A DNA stretch of 64,000 nucleotides from assembly GCF_038066715.1 (NCBI RefSeq), contig NZ_JBBUKT010000002.1, positions 682,001-746,000 of the forward strand. Direction: 5' to 3'. Both the position numbers and the translations under genes were made by a program. The stretch is from Luteolibacter sp. Y139. GTDB taxonomy: Bacteria; Verrucomicrobiota; Verrucomicrobiia; Verrucomicrobiales; Akkermansiaceae. Positions 53,400-62,476 of the stretch are shown in pieces; the first letter of the stretch is position 1; each line of letters opens with the position of its first letter. Under the pieces are notes generated by a model. The model had not been told where the DNA came from, did no database searches, and worked only from the letters and a program-made list of their open reading frames with translations.

Positions 53400-54332
53400 A
53401 TGAACCGCCGCCATTTCCTTGCCACGGGAGCGCTCGCCGGAGCCACGTCCGCCCTGCCCGCTCAAGCTCAGGAAGCAATCCCGAAGCCGGTCTATCCCGC
53501 GAACCGCATCGGCGTGTCCTCGTATTCGTTCTGGGGTTTCCAACGTGAAGCCCTGAAGGACATCCCGACCTGTCTGGATCACACGGCGCGAATGGGCTTC
53601 GATGGCTTCGAAATCCTCCAGCGCCAGCTCGCCTCCACCGACAATGCCGAGCTGCAGAAGATCAAGCGCCACGCGTTTCTGTTAGGCCTCGATCTCATGG
53701 GCTACTCGACCCACCAGGGCTTCCTCTCGCCGGACAAGGAGAAGCGTGAGGCGCAGATCAAGCTCACCACCGATTGCATCGAGCAGGCCTATGCGCTCGG
53801 CATCCCGACGATGCGCGTGAACTCCGGCACTTGGGGCACCTCGAAGGACTTCGATGACCTCATGGCCAAGCGCGGCGTCGAGCAACCGCTGGAAGGCTAC
53901 ACCGAGGAGGACGCCTACAAGTGGGTGATCGAGTCCTACCAGAAGATCGTCCCTGTGGCGGAGAAGTGCGGCGTTACCCTCGGCCTCGAAAACCACTGGG
54001 GCCTCGGCGTCACTCCGGAAGGCGTGAAGCGCGTGGTGGACACCATCGATTCCAAGTGGCTTCGCGTCACGCTGGATACCGGCAATTTCCTCGAAGACCC
54101 GTATGATCGCCTCACCAAGCTCGCGCCGGATACCGTGCTGATGCAGGCCAAGACTTACTACGGCGGCGGCGTCTGGTACACGCTGGATCTCGATTACACG
54201 CGCATCGCCAAGATCATGCGGGACGCCAACTACAAGGGCTACGTCTCGCTGGAATTCGAGGGCAAGGAGGACCCGCTGACCGCGATTCCGAAGAGTCTGG
54301 ACTTGCTCCGCAAGGCCTTCGCGGGATCGTAA
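53400..54332 (+). CDS. Sugar phosphate isomerase/epimerase-family protein, exported
   Basis: 310 residues from ATG 53400. Tat-like signal 'NRRHFLATGALAGATSALPAQA', then a TIM-barrel of the xylose-isomerase-like AP-endonuclease-2 family ('VSSYSFWGFQREALKDIPTCLDHTARMGFDGFEI', 'VTLGLENHWGLGVTPEGVKR', 'RVTLDTGNFLED', 'GYVSLEFEGKEDP'). Metal-binding Glu/Asp/His of the barrel are present. Commonly exported in this phylum; substrate a sugar, not defined. Confidence 0.82.
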   Translation: MNRRHFLATGALAGATSALPAQAQEAIPKPVYPANRIGVSSYSFWGFQREALKDIPTCLDHTARMGFDGFEILQRQLASTDNAELQKIKRHAFLLGLDLMGYSTHQGFLSPDKEKREAQIKLTTDCIEQAYALGIPTMRVNSGTWGTSKDFDDLMAKRGVEQPLEGYTEEDAYKWVIESYQKIVPVAEKCGVTLGLENHWGLGVTPEGVKRVVDTIDSKWLRVTLDTGNFLEDPYDRLTKLAPDTVLMQAKTYYGGGVWYTLDLDYTRIAKIMRDANYKGYVSLEFEGKEDPLTAIPKSLDLLRKAFAGS

Positions 54333-54335
54333 GGC

Positions 54336-54572
54336 ATGGGCATGGAAAACGCCGGTCGCATGCTTGTCTTCGCGGGACTCGGTCTCGCGGTGATCGGTGC
54401 CGTGCTGTGGTTCGCCGGCGGAAAAGGCTGGCTCTCATGGCTCGGCCGCCTACCCGGCGACATCCGCGTGGAAGGCGACAAGGGCAGCTTCTACTTTCCG
54501 GTGGTGACCTGTCTGCTGGCGAGCGTGGCGCTCAGTGGCCTGCTTGCTTTAATCCGGAAGTTCTTTGGGTGA
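54336..54572 (+). CDS. DUF2905 two-helix membrane protein
   Basis: 78 residues. 'GRMLVFAGLGLAVIGAVLWFAGG' helix, the 'LGRLPGDIRVEGDKGSFYFPVVTCLLASVALSGLLALI' core of DUF2905. Function unknown. Three bp after the previous stop. Confidence 0.85.
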   Translation: MGMENAGRMLVFAGLGLAVIGAVLWFAGGKGWLSWLGRLPGDIRVEGDKGSFYFPVVTCLLASVALSGLLALIRKFFG

Positions 54573-54581
54573 CCCAGCTTC

Positions 54582-55748
54582 TCAACCCAACCGCGCCGCG
54601 TAGAACCCATCCCACCCAGTCTCCGCCGGAGAAACCGTTAGTTCCTGCTCGATTGCCCGCCGCGCATCACGTTCCACGAGATTGCGAAGCTGCCCGCCAT
54701 TCTCCGACGGCAGCACCGAGCACGTCGCATAGACGAACTTCCCACCGGGACGGAGAAGTTCCGGATAGTGATCCAGCATTCGCCTCTGAAGGCGCTTCGT
54801 TTTCTCCAGCGACGGCGCGGTGAGCCGCCACTTGAGATCCGGCTGGCGGCGCAGGGTGCCAAGGCCGGAGCACGGCGCATCGATGAGCACCCGATCCGCC
54901 CAACCGGCGTAACGCTTCAGCGTGTCCTCCCGCCACATCTCGGTGCGAATGATCCGCGTCCCGGCACGCGATGCCCGGCGGCGGAGTTCACTCAGCTTCG
55001 CCGTGGAAATGTCCATCGCCACGATCTCTCCCTTGCTCTGCAGCAGCGCTGCGAGATGAAGCGCCTTCCCACCCGCACCGGCACAGGCGTCGATGACCCG
55101 CATCCCCGGCTCCAGATCCAACAGCGGTGCGATCCGCTGCGAACCGGCATCCTGGATTTCCACCAGCCCTTCCGCGGCGAGAGGCTTCGGCAAGGTCTTC
55201 CCGGCAGGCAACACCAGCGCATCATGCGTGCCTTCCACACGGCTCGCTTCGATCCCGTGCGAGCCCAACCACGCGATGGCTTCACCCACCTCCATCCGCA
55301 GGCGATTCACGCGGAGGAAAACAGGCGCGCGCCGATTCAGTGCCGCCACTTCCCTGCCCCAGGCATCCCCCAGCTCGCGCTCTCCGAGTTCATCCAGCCA
55401 GTCCGGAATCGACTCGCGGATTGCCCGCGGCTGACCGGAAAGCTCCGCCTCGCGGGAACTGATCTCATCAGGATGACTCGGCCACCACTCCGGCACCTCG
55501 AATCCGCTGCGGACCCATTGCACGGCACACAGCGCCTCGATGGACTCATCGCCGGCAAGGAAGCCCAGCGCCCGCCGCCAACGGGTCACCTCGAAAGCAG
55601 TCTCCGCAATAAAGCCACGGTCGCGCTTGCCCCACTTCGGATTGGCACGAAAGAGCCCGTCAAGCTCGCGATCCAGCACGCGGCCCTCATTGAAAACCTG
55701 CGCCAGCACCCCCGCCGCGCTCTCCGCCAACATCCGGTGAATCCTCAC
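54582..55748 (-). CDS. RsmB/NOP-family RNA m5C methyltransferase
   Basis: 388 residues. NusB-like helical N-terminus ('ESAAGVLAQVFNEGRVLDRELDGLF', 'KRDRGFIAETAFEVTRWRR'), then a SAM-methyltransferase domain with 'IDACAGAGGKALHLAALL', motif IV 'DAPCSGLGTLRRQPDLKWR' and motif VI 'YATCSVLPSEN' (two catalytic cysteines). Methylates cytosine in rRNA in RsmB; N-terminal part is shorter, so it may be a paralogue. Confidence 0.88.
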   Translation of the reverse strand: MRIHRMLAESAAGVLAQVFNEGRVLDRELDGLFRANPKWGKRDRGFIAETAFEVTRWRRALGFLAGDESIEALCAVQWVRSGFEVPEWWPSHPDEISSREAELSGQPRAIRESIPDWLDELGERELGDAWGREVAALNRRAPVFLRVNRLRMEVGEAIAWLGSHGIEASRVEGTHDALVLPAGKTLPKPLAAEGLVEIQDAGSQRIAPLLDLEPGMRVIDACAGAGGKALHLAALLQSKGEIVAMDISTAKLSELRRRASRAGTRIIRTEMWREDTLKRYAGWADRVLIDAPCSGLGTLRRQPDLKWRLTAPSLEKTKRLQRRMLDHYPELLRPGGKFVYATCSVLPSENGGQLRNLVERDARRAIEQELTVSPAETGWDGFYAARLG

Positions 55749-55799
55749 GGCAGGACGATGGTCTCCGCAAGGTCACGCGGACAATCCCGAATCAGCAAC

Positions 55800-56513
55800 T
55801 TAATGTCCCCGCCCCTTCGGCGCGGCCGGTGCTGGCTTCTCAAAGCGCAGGTAGGTGATCGATTTGGTCCGGGACTCCGCATCCAGGGCATTCACCCGCA
55901 TTTCCTTGATCGTGTAGCCTTTGTCATCCGGCAGCTTCATCACCGAGTTGACCTGGAATTCCTTCAGCGGGACGCCCTTCCTATCGTGGGCGCGGATCTG
56001 CCAGAAGGCTCCGTATTTTTTATGAACCCAGACGTAGACGACGCCGTAGGCTCCGTTGCCATCAGTGTTATCCAGGCGGATCTTATAGCAATCCTCGCCA
56101 TTGGCTTTTTCTTCCCCGGCAAACGTGGCCTTCTTCCAGTAAAGGAACCGCAACGTCAGGTCCTCGTAGCTGACATCGGTGCCAGCGACCGGCTCTGACA
56201 GACGACTCACAGGGAATTTCTTGAAGTTGCCCTTGGCGTCGGTGATCTCCAGAAGCTCGGCGTCCTCATCCCCCATGCGGATGTGGAAGGGCTTCTGGCC
56301 AGCGATCTGGAACTGCATGTTGCCCTGGCGAACGAACAGGCTAACCGCCGCCTTCGGCCCGCCGTCCTTCTCCACACTGCCATTCAGGTCCATCTGCTGG
56401 AGCGTCGCCGAAAGCCGGATCGACCGCACCATCGCGGCCGCGTCCGGCTGCTGGGCGTGGAGCGGAGCGACGGCAGTGACGGAGGAAAAGAGGAGGGCGG
56501 CGATGGCTTTCAT
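55800..56513 (-). CDS. LolA-like/outer-membrane lipoprotein-sorting-type periplasmic protein
   Basis: 237 residues from ATG 56513. Signal peptide 'MKAIAALLFSSVTAVAPLHA'. The beta-rich body 'FVRQGNMQFQIAGQKPFHIRMGDEDAELLEITDAKGNFKKFPVSRLSEP' and 'DYTIKEMRVNALDAESRTKSI'-like end resemble LolA/LolB-fold proteins of the uncharacterised verrucomicrobial kind. Binds hydrophobic ligand by fold; role unproven. Confidence 0.65.
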   Translation of the reverse strand: MKAIAALLFSSVTAVAPLHAQQPDAAAMVRSIRLSATLQQMDLNGSVEKDGGPKAAVSLFVRQGNMQFQIAGQKPFHIRMGDEDAELLEITDAKGNFKKFPVSRLSEPVAGTDVSYEDLTLRFLYWKKATFAGEEKANGEDCYKIRLDNTDGNGAYGVVYVWVHKKYGAFWQIRAHDRKGVPLKEFQVNSVMKLPDDKGYTIKEMRVNALDAESRTKSITYLRFEKPAPAAPKGRGH

Positions 56514-56682
56514 GCGCGACAAGGGTGCAGTCAAAACGGCTCTCCCGCAAGTTCGGGAAAGATTCACAAAAACAGCGGCCCTGCATGACCGGATTTTTCA
56601 AAATCGTGACATTAGGGACTTGCTGCCGGACGGGGCGGCGAAGTGGAATCCTGCACGCCCGAAAGGACCGTCCCAAAACCCC

Positions 56683-57675
56683 ATGAGCCTCCGCACCCAG
56701 CTTACGGAAATCCTTCCTCCCCTTCTCCCGAGCAACCCATCGGAAGCCATCAAGGGGACCGAGCTCATCCGGCTCGCACGGTTGCAACTCAATGGCGCTT
56801 ATTCGGATGCCTCGCTGCGCTACCATTTCTCCATCATGTCCTGCGATCCGGCCTCGCCGATCGCCAAGGTGGAAAAGGGCCAGGGCTACTACCGCCGCTC
56901 CGCCCCGGTGCCGGCGCTGACCGGTGCCCAAGAGCTGCTTTCCCTGAGCCAAGGCCGGCTCGATGACCTGAGCGCCGACCACGAAGCGGTCGACCTCGCT
57001 CTGGAGCGCCTGCGCAAGTTCCGCGCGGTGGTGACCCGTTACTACGAGGTCAATGGCCGCTTCCCATATACTTTCCGCCAGGCCTTCGCGCAGGGCGCCC
57101 CGCTGGGAAATCTTTGGAAATACCCGGAGGTGGTGCTGGTCGACTGGGAAACCGGCGACGCCCCGGACGAGGAGCTCGCGCTCGATCCCACGATGCTTTC
57201 GCTGAAGCAGCGCCTCGGCCTCCCGCCATTCCGCCTGCAAGCGGCCCGGCTGCGCATCCATCCGTCGCTGGCCAGCTTCCGTGAAGACTTCTTCCAGGCA
57301 CTGTCCTCCTCGATGTGGGCACAGGGCAGCGAGCTGATCTACGCCGCACCGGTTCAGGACGAGGCGCTCGCCGATGGCCTGCGCCGCCTGAATGCCATCT
57401 TCGGCGTCGGAGTGATTTCCTTCGGCCTCGACGCCGCGGCGCTGGATGACCTTCCGCGTGCAGCCAATATCCTCAATGCCCATCCGCGCGAAACGGAAGC
57501 CTTGATGGACCGGCTGAAAATCGACCGCATCGCCGCGCCGCACACCCGCCAGCACATCGACTGGCAAGCACTCGATGGCCTCCGCCGCGAGAGCGATGAA
57601 GTGCATCAACTCATCGGCTGGCTCAACGGCTGCATCAGCAAGGGCCGCGCCGAGGCATTCCGCGAGGAAGCCTGA
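56683..57675 (+). CDS. Conserved hypothetical protein with winged-helix-like N-terminus
   Basis: 330 residues from ATG 56683 (the frame is open far upstream, but that part overlaps the opposite gene). N-terminal 'KGTELIRLARLQLNGAYSDASLRYHFSIMSCDPASPIAKVEKGQGYYRRS' looks like a DNA-binding winged helix; the middle is alpha/beta ('EVVLVDWETGD', 'ELIYAAPVQDEALADGLRRLNAIFGVGVISFGLDA'), the latter like a nuclease-family fold core. No catalytic set identified. Function unknown. Confidence 0.6.
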   Translation: MSLRTQLTEILPPLLPSNPSEAIKGTELIRLARLQLNGAYSDASLRYHFSIMSCDPASPIAKVEKGQGYYRRSAPVPALTGAQELLSLSQGRLDDLSADHEAVDLALERLRKFRAVVTRYYEVNGRFPYTFRQAFAQGAPLGNLWKYPEVVLVDWETGDAPDEELALDPTMLSLKQRLGLPPFRLQAARLRIHPSLASFREDFFQALSSSMWAQGSELIYAAPVQDEALADGLRRLNAIFGVGVISFGLDAAALDDLPRAANILNAHPRETEALMDRLKIDRIAAPHTRQHIDWQALDGLRRESDEVHQLIGWLNGCISKGRAEAFREEA

Positions 57676-57777
57676 GCGAGAGCGGGCGAAACTTGAGTCG
57701 CTGCTAGCGATTCAGCCTGATCCCCGGACCCGGAGCAACATCCCCTGGGCGGCGTGCGTTTCCCGTTTTCATCATCC

Positions 57778-58551
57778 ATGAAAACGCCCCTGCGCTTCGC
57801 CGTCCTCGCCGCCCTGCTGATTTCCTGCGCCTCCGGGCAGGACGAGAAATGGACCTCCATTTTCAACGGCAAGGACCTCGATGGCTGGACGCCGAAGATC
57901 CGCGGCTTCGCGTTCGGCGAAGACCCGAAGCAGACCTTCGTCGTCGCGGACGGCGTCATCCGGGTGGACTACAAAAACTACGACGGCTGGGGAGACGCCT
58001 TCGGACATCTGTTCTACAAGACCAAGCTCTCGAACTATAAGATCCGCCTCGAATACCGCTTCATCGGCGACCAAGTGAAAGGCGGTCCCGGCTGGGCCAC
58101 CCAGAACTCCGGGATCATGCTGCATTGTCAGGATCCCAAGACCATGGGCAAGGATCAGGAATTCCCCGCCTCCCTCGAGTTCCAACTCCTCGGTGCCGGA
58201 AATGGCGTGAAAACCACCGGCAACCTCTGCACGCCCGGCACCTACATCACCATCGGTGACAAGGTGAACAAGACCCACTGCATCAATTCCCAGGAGCCTA
58301 CCAAGCCGCTCGGCGAATGGGTCAAGGCCGAGGCCGAAGTCCACGGTAGCAAGCTCATCAAGCACCTCATCAACGGCAAGATTGTCTTCGAATACACCGA
58401 CACCAAGCTCGACGAAAACGACCCCGACGCGAAGCCGCTCGTCGAGGCGCTGGGCAGCAATGAACTCACCGAGGGCTACGTCAGCCTCCAATCCGAAAGC
58501 CACCCCGTCGAGTTCCGGAATATCGAGGTGCTAGAGCTGAAAGCGGAGTAA
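57778..58551 (+). CDS. DUF1080 (3-keto-disaccharide hydrolase family) secreted protein
   Basis: 257 residues from ATG 57778. Signal/lipoprotein-like start 'MKTPLRFAVLAALLISCASG' (LISC lipobox possible). Concanavalin-like beta sandwich with the DUF1080 hallmarks 'WTSIFNGKDLDGWTPK', 'GGPGWATQNSGIMLHC', 'EFPASLEFQLLG' and 'VEFRNIEVLEL'. Family members hydrolyse 3-ketoglycosides in Planctomycetes/Verrucomicrobia and other phyla. Last host gene before the tRNA remnant. Confidence 0.88.
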   Translation: MKTPLRFAVLAALLISCASGQDEKWTSIFNGKDLDGWTPKIRGFAFGEDPKQTFVVADGVIRVDYKNYDGWGDAFGHLFYKTKLSNYKIRLEYRFIGDQVKGGPGWATQNSGIMLHCQDPKTMGKDQEFPASLEFQLLGAGNGVKTTGNLCTPGTYITIGDKVNKTHCINSQEPTKPLGEWVKAEAEVHGSKLIKHLINGKIVFEYTDTKLDENDPDAKPLVEALGSNELTEGYVSLQSESHPVEFRNIEVLELKAE

Positions 58552-58713
58552 GAGTTCCGCCTCCCACTCACGTCAGGACAAGCAGTCGGAGGCGGCCCAT
58601 GCGAACCCTGTGATCTGGGTGACATAAGAGTCGCGAAGCGGTTGCTGCCTTCGATCTCGTCATCCGGAAAGCTCCCGGCTAGTCCCGTCCGAACCCGGAT
58701 CGCAGACAAAAAG

Positions 58714-58737
58714 AAAGCCGCCCCGAAGGGCGGCTTT
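58714..58737. terminator. Bidirectional rho-independent terminator
   Basis: AAAGCCGCCC (58714-58723) pairs with GGGCGGCTTT (58728-58737), loop CGAA, A- and T-runs on both sides. On the minus strand it lies just after the tRNA 3' fragment, so it is probably the original tRNA terminator. Confidence 0.88.
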
Positions 58738-58762
58738 TAACCTTTGGCCACTCGTAAAAGAG

Positions 58763-58785
58763 TGGCGGAGCGGACGGGACTCGAA
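58763..58785 (-). tRNA. 3' remnant of a tRNA (tRNA-Asp-like), island attachment site
   Basis: Read on the minus strand the 23 bases form a T-loop TTCGAGT, T-stem half CCCGT, acceptor half CCGCTCC, discriminator G and CCA. No tRNA body follows on the 5' side. The bases match E. coli tRNA-Asp 3' end at 22 of 23 positions (from memory). A 3' fragment next to an integrase is the usual footprint of integration into a tRNA gene; the repaired full tRNA should lie at the other end of the island, beyond 64000. Confidence 0.7.
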
Positions 58786-59004
58786 TAGGTGCGACAAATG
58801 TGACCTCGCGTCGTCGAAAGTAGCCGAAAAACACCTTATATCGTTCTTTGTAAGAGCACTATCGCGATTCAATAGTGCGCAAAATAGCCTCGAATTGCGG
58901 TATGTTTTCGAGAGTTTTGCGTCGGAATTGCGTCGGGTTGAGGGGTTCATTTTTCCGACACTTATTCGATTGCCGGAGACTCTGGGTCGGATAAAGCCTC
59001 CGTT

Positions 59005-60261
59005 ATGGCGAACGATTTCACTGTCCGATCCGTTGAGTCCAAGGGGCACCGTTACTGGCGAGCCCGAATCTCCAACCGACTAACAGGCAAAGGGAAAGCG
59101 GTGAAGCGCGACTTCTCCACCGAGGAGGATGCGGCAAAATGGGGCGAAGAAGAGTCCACACGACTTCGAGAGTTCGGAAGGCGGACGCTGGAAATCCCCC
59201 CGCGTGTGCAAGACTACCTCCAACGATTCGCTCTCAACGCGCTCTTCGAGAAGAACCTCGACGAACATCAGATTCGCCGTCTACTGGAGGAGGCTCTACA
59301 CCGATTCAAGCCAGCTCAGGACCACGAACCATTGTGGAGCTTTTACCCGGAATTCCGCCATCGCCGGAACTGGTCGGAGGAGACGCTGGCCCGTGGAGCC
59401 GCTCGGGTTTACGAGAACGAACTCAAGCCCTTCCTCCAAAATGAACGTCTCGGTTCATTCACCAGTCTCGAATCCGGCCTTCGATTGGCAACGAGAGAAC
59501 TCGACGATTGGGCCGCTCGATACGCCGCAAAGACTGGCGAGCCACCCGCTCACCGAACCTTCCTAAACCATCGGAATGCTCTGGGAACGTTCTTCCGCCA
59601 CCTCGCAAAGCGCGATCTGGTGCCTCATTCTCTGCCGGTGCAAATCCGCGAGATCGCATCGAAAGACCTTCGTTCCACGATTAAGAAGGAGACGGGTGAA
59701 TCCATTCATGTTCTCGCCCCCGACCTTATTGAGCTGATTCTCCAGACCGCGCCTCAATTCCACCTCGCGCATTTTCTGGTGCTCAAGGCGCTTTGCGGCA
59801 TGCGGGACAAGGAGGCTGCAAATTTGACCTGGGATTGCCTCAAGGAGGATCACGTCTTCGTGCCGGCCGAGATCAGCAAGATCGGCAAATCCCGACGCAT
59901 CTCGTTCGAGGACGTCCCCGGCCTTGGAAAATGGCTGGCCTTTGCGGACGCCCATGGTCGCCCACGGCGCAAGACGGTCGGCGGAGCACGTGCCCGCCGT
60001 GAAGGGCATTGGCTGGGGCTGGTGGAGTCGCTCCGAGAACAGCTCTGTTTGGCCGAAGGGGAATCCTGGGGGGACAAATACCCAAACGCCCTGCGGGATT
60101 CGTTTTGTAGCTACGGCTGCCTCGTCCTCGACTACACCAAGGTACAGATGATCTGCGGTCATCACGTTGGCAGCCACACGACATTCCGCCGATACATCAG
60201 CTCAAATGTCACCAAGGCTAACGCGAAAGCATTCTTTGCGCTTCATCCTCCGACTGCCTGA
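59005..60261 (+). CDS. Tyrosine recombinase (integrase)
   Basis: 418 residues. N-terminal DNA-binding parts, then a catalytic domain with R267 ('CGMRDKEAANL'), R364 ('NALRDSFCSYG'), H386/H387 ('CGHHVGSHTTF') and nucleophile Y397 ('FRRYISS'). The usual His of the HxxR box is Asn here ('NALR'), a known variation. It lies 220 bp from the tRNA fragment, so it is the probable integrase of the island. The gap 58786-59004 shows nothing but AT-rich DNA and may hold its arm sites. Confidence 0.85.
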   Translation: MANDFTVRSVESKGHRYWRARISNRLTGKGKAVKRDFSTEEDAAKWGEEESTRLREFGRRTLEIPPRVQDYLQRFALNALFEKNLDEHQIRRLLEEALHRFKPAQDHEPLWSFYPEFRHRRNWSEETLARGAARVYENELKPFLQNERLGSFTSLESGLRLATRELDDWAARYAAKTGEPPAHRTFLNHRNALGTFFRHLAKRDLVPHSLPVQIREIASKDLRSTIKKETGESIHVLAPDLIELILQTAPQFHLAHFLVLKALCGMRDKEAANLTWDCLKEDHVFVPAEISKIGKSRRISFEDVPGLGKWLAFADAHGRPRRKTVGGARARREGHWLGLVESLREQLCLAEGESWGDKYPNALRDSFCSYGCLVLDYTKVQMICGHHVGSHTTFRRYISSNVTKANAKAFFALHPPTA

Positions 60262-60457
60262 TTTCCTGATTACCAGTTGGTTTGCTTTGGGGAGCGGCAG
60301 ATGGGTCGCAGCCATTGAGAACCAATCGAGGGGGTGCAGGCGCATCCCAGCAAGGCCTTTGCTCACGGAGCCTTATGAGGAATTCCATAAATGTCCGGAC
60401 CTTGAAACTTCTGGACGGAACCAGAGTCGATGGCAAAGCTAGTCGCCATCCCTCCTC

Positions 60458-61024
60458 ATGAAAATCGCCATTGCCTGGTTCTGCGGCGCTCTCGTTTTCA
60501 TCATTCTCAATGTGGCTCTGGAAGCCGTCCTGGCAGCCATTAGCTTCAAGCCTTGGCTGCTGGGCACTCTTGGAGGAACGGCATTCACGGTTGCAAGGGC
60601 GTGGGGAAGCTTCTGGTGCGCGCGAAAAGTCTACTCCATCATCAAGAACGCTGCTGGCCGTGCTCTCGTTGAAGTGGTCCAGGAACTGGCGCAACTCGGG
60701 GAAGAGTATCCAGCAGTTCGGTCCATCCTACCAATTGTCGCAGCAGCTATAAAAGCACAGGCGGACACGATCCGAAAACAGATTCGACTTGGCGAAGTGA
60801 CGCCAAGACAGGTGGCTCTTCAGTTTGCCGGGAATACTGCTGGCGATGCGTTAGAGAGTGGAAAATGGCACCTTTACCGAGGCGTGCTTTCGCCGGCCGG
60901 GAATGAGCTAATGCGACTCTACGATGCTTGCTGGCGGGCCAATGTGGCGGATGGATTTGCAACGGAAGAGAAGCGTCAGGAGGAGATGGCCATGATGCAC
61001 CGCCTGATCCTTCAAGTGGGCTAA
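60458..61024 (+). CDS. Membrane protein of unknown function
   Basis: 188 residues. Two hydrophobic segments near the start ('IAWFCGALVFIILNVALEAVLAAI', 'WLLGTLGGTAFTVARAWGSFWCA') and a long helical cytoplasmic part ('ALVEVVQELAQLGEEYPAVRSILPIVAAAIKAQADTIRKQI'). Island cargo, no family recognised. Confidence 0.6.
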   Translation: MKIAIAWFCGALVFIILNVALEAVLAAISFKPWLLGTLGGTAFTVARAWGSFWCARKVYSIIKNAAGRALVEVVQELAQLGEEYPAVRSILPIVAAAIKAQADTIRKQIRLGEVTPRQVALQFAGNTAGDALESGKWHLYRGVLSPAGNELMRLYDACWRANVADGFATEEKRQEEMAMMHRLILQVG

Positions 61025-61343
61025 ACCGCAGTGCGGAACTGTGAGAAAGATTCTCGCTCTCCACGCGGAAGCCTTACGGAACGTGCCACATTGCTTCTTG
61101 CCATTCAACGCAACTCAAGTTCCCCTGTTCTCGTCCATCCACAGATGGGCGAGGGCTTGATAACCCTGACCGTGAGCGGTCGGCATTGACCGCAACAATG
61201 CCGCCAAACTGGCCAAATGGCCGGGGAGGCGGCGGCGCATGTCCAGGTCTCCCCACGGGGCGACTAAAGGCCGTTGCGGCTGTCTCACGGCAGCTTATCA
61301 ACTCCCCGTCCACCAGAGGAAGGACACCTTGAAGGTCCTTCCC
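61025..61343. other. Gap without a recognised gene
   Basis: 319 bp between two membrane-protein genes of the island. Contains a short GACCG/CGGTC pairing near 61171-61182 and GC-rich stretches, and otherwise nothing recognisable. Confidence 0.5.
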
Positions 61344-62222
61344 ATGAACGATTCCCTGAAGAACTCCCGCATCAAGATGGTGATAATCGCAGGGCTCATC
61401 GTGCTGCTGACGATGATCTGCTTTCCTCCTTTCGAGAGAGTTTTGATCAATCGCGATTCGGGTGTTGTGATTCGGGCGATTCCCAGTGGTTATCGCTTTT
61501 TGTTTTCGTCACCTGAATTCATGGGTGGCCCCTTTATGGAGAGGGTGAATTATGGGCAGCTTGGATTGCAGGTTGTCGGCTGGGGCTGCCTGCTTGCCAT
61601 AGTGAACTTGGCGGTTTCGGTTCTGACGAGAGAAAGAGAGAAAGCCGAAACAGCCTCCCGTGAGGACCTGATAAATGGCAAGAACTCCGACCCAAAAGCG
61701 AATGGTTTGAAAGGTAAGGGTGCAGCAGAGTTGACTGACGTAGGGGCGATTTCACCCCGGACCGCGACATCGGAAGAAATCGGAGTGGTGCTACCGGATG
61801 CGTTGGAAGGCCCATCGCTGCCACAAATCTCGGAGATCGAAGCCACCTCGTCGGCGTTGGAATCTCCATCCATGGACGCTTCTGACGACACCCCTGAGTC
61901 AACGGTGACTACGTCTCGACCTCATTACCCGGTTTATACGGGCACTACTGATCCCACGTCCCCCTATGTGGTCTCGTTGCTGATCACCGCAGCCATCTGT
62001 TTTCTGCAAGCGATCTCCACCTATAGTGGAGGGCTCGTAATCCCATACGCGATCGGAGGGATGATTGGCTCCGCTCTCATGGGTGGAATCGTCGCCCTCG
62101 TTGTTTGGGGCCTCAACGCAGAGATTCGGGGCAAGAAGGACTTTGGCTCGGCAGCGAAGGTTGGTTGGGTTTATTGCATGCCTATTTTGGCGGCCTTTTC
62201 GGTCGTCGTCATTAGAGCGTAA
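61344..62222 (+). CDS. Multi-span membrane protein of unknown function
   Basis: 292 residues from ATG 61344 (frame open to 61239). Two helices in the first 90 residues ('KMVIIAGLIVLLTMICFPPF', 'LGLQVVGWGCLLAIVNLAVSVL'), a polar linker rich in Ser/Glu (about 100-200) and three helices at the C-terminal side ('SLLITAAICFLQAIST', 'IPYAIGGMIGSALMGGIVALVVWGL', 'CMPILAAFSVVVIRA'). Island cargo. A 254-bp gap without a gene follows (62223-62476). Confidence 0.6.
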   Translation: MNDSLKNSRIKMVIIAGLIVLLTMICFPPFERVLINRDSGVVIRAIPSGYRFLFSSPEFMGGPFMERVNYGQLGLQVVGWGCLLAIVNLAVSVLTREREKAETASREDLINGKNSDPKANGLKGKGAAELTDVGAISPRTATSEEIGVVLPDALEGPSLPQISEIEATSSALESPSMDASDDTPESTVTTSRPHYPVYTGTTDPTSPYVVSLLITAAICFLQAISTYSGGLVIPYAIGGMIGSALMGGIVALVVWGLNAEIRGKKDFGSAAKVGWVYCMPILAAFSVVVIRA

Positions 62223-62476
62223 CGCCAATCCTCCAAAGAGAGGCTGTAGCGAAGAGATCGGAGCAGGCGAGCAAGCCATCGGAAGCTCCAGAAGAGATTC
62301 GTCAGAAGAGTCCTATGCGCTTGTCGGGTTCGAAAGTTTGCCAAACCGTGGGGACGTGTCTTCGTCGATCCTAGAGTCGGAACGATGGCAAGAATGGCTT
62401 CTCCATGCCGCTGTGTGACTACAGTGGAGAAACGATCCGTAAGCTCCATGGCTCCGGTTTGATCTGGGAAAGCCCT

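Noticed and set aside
58786..58860. Complete tRNA next to the integrase
   Set aside because: Only the T-loop to CCA part is present; bases beyond 58785 do not form anticodon or D arms.
59005..60261. Integrase as the recombinase of the filamentous prophage
   Set aside because: It is 32 kb away and next to a tRNA fragment of its own; the prophage att cores do not occur there.
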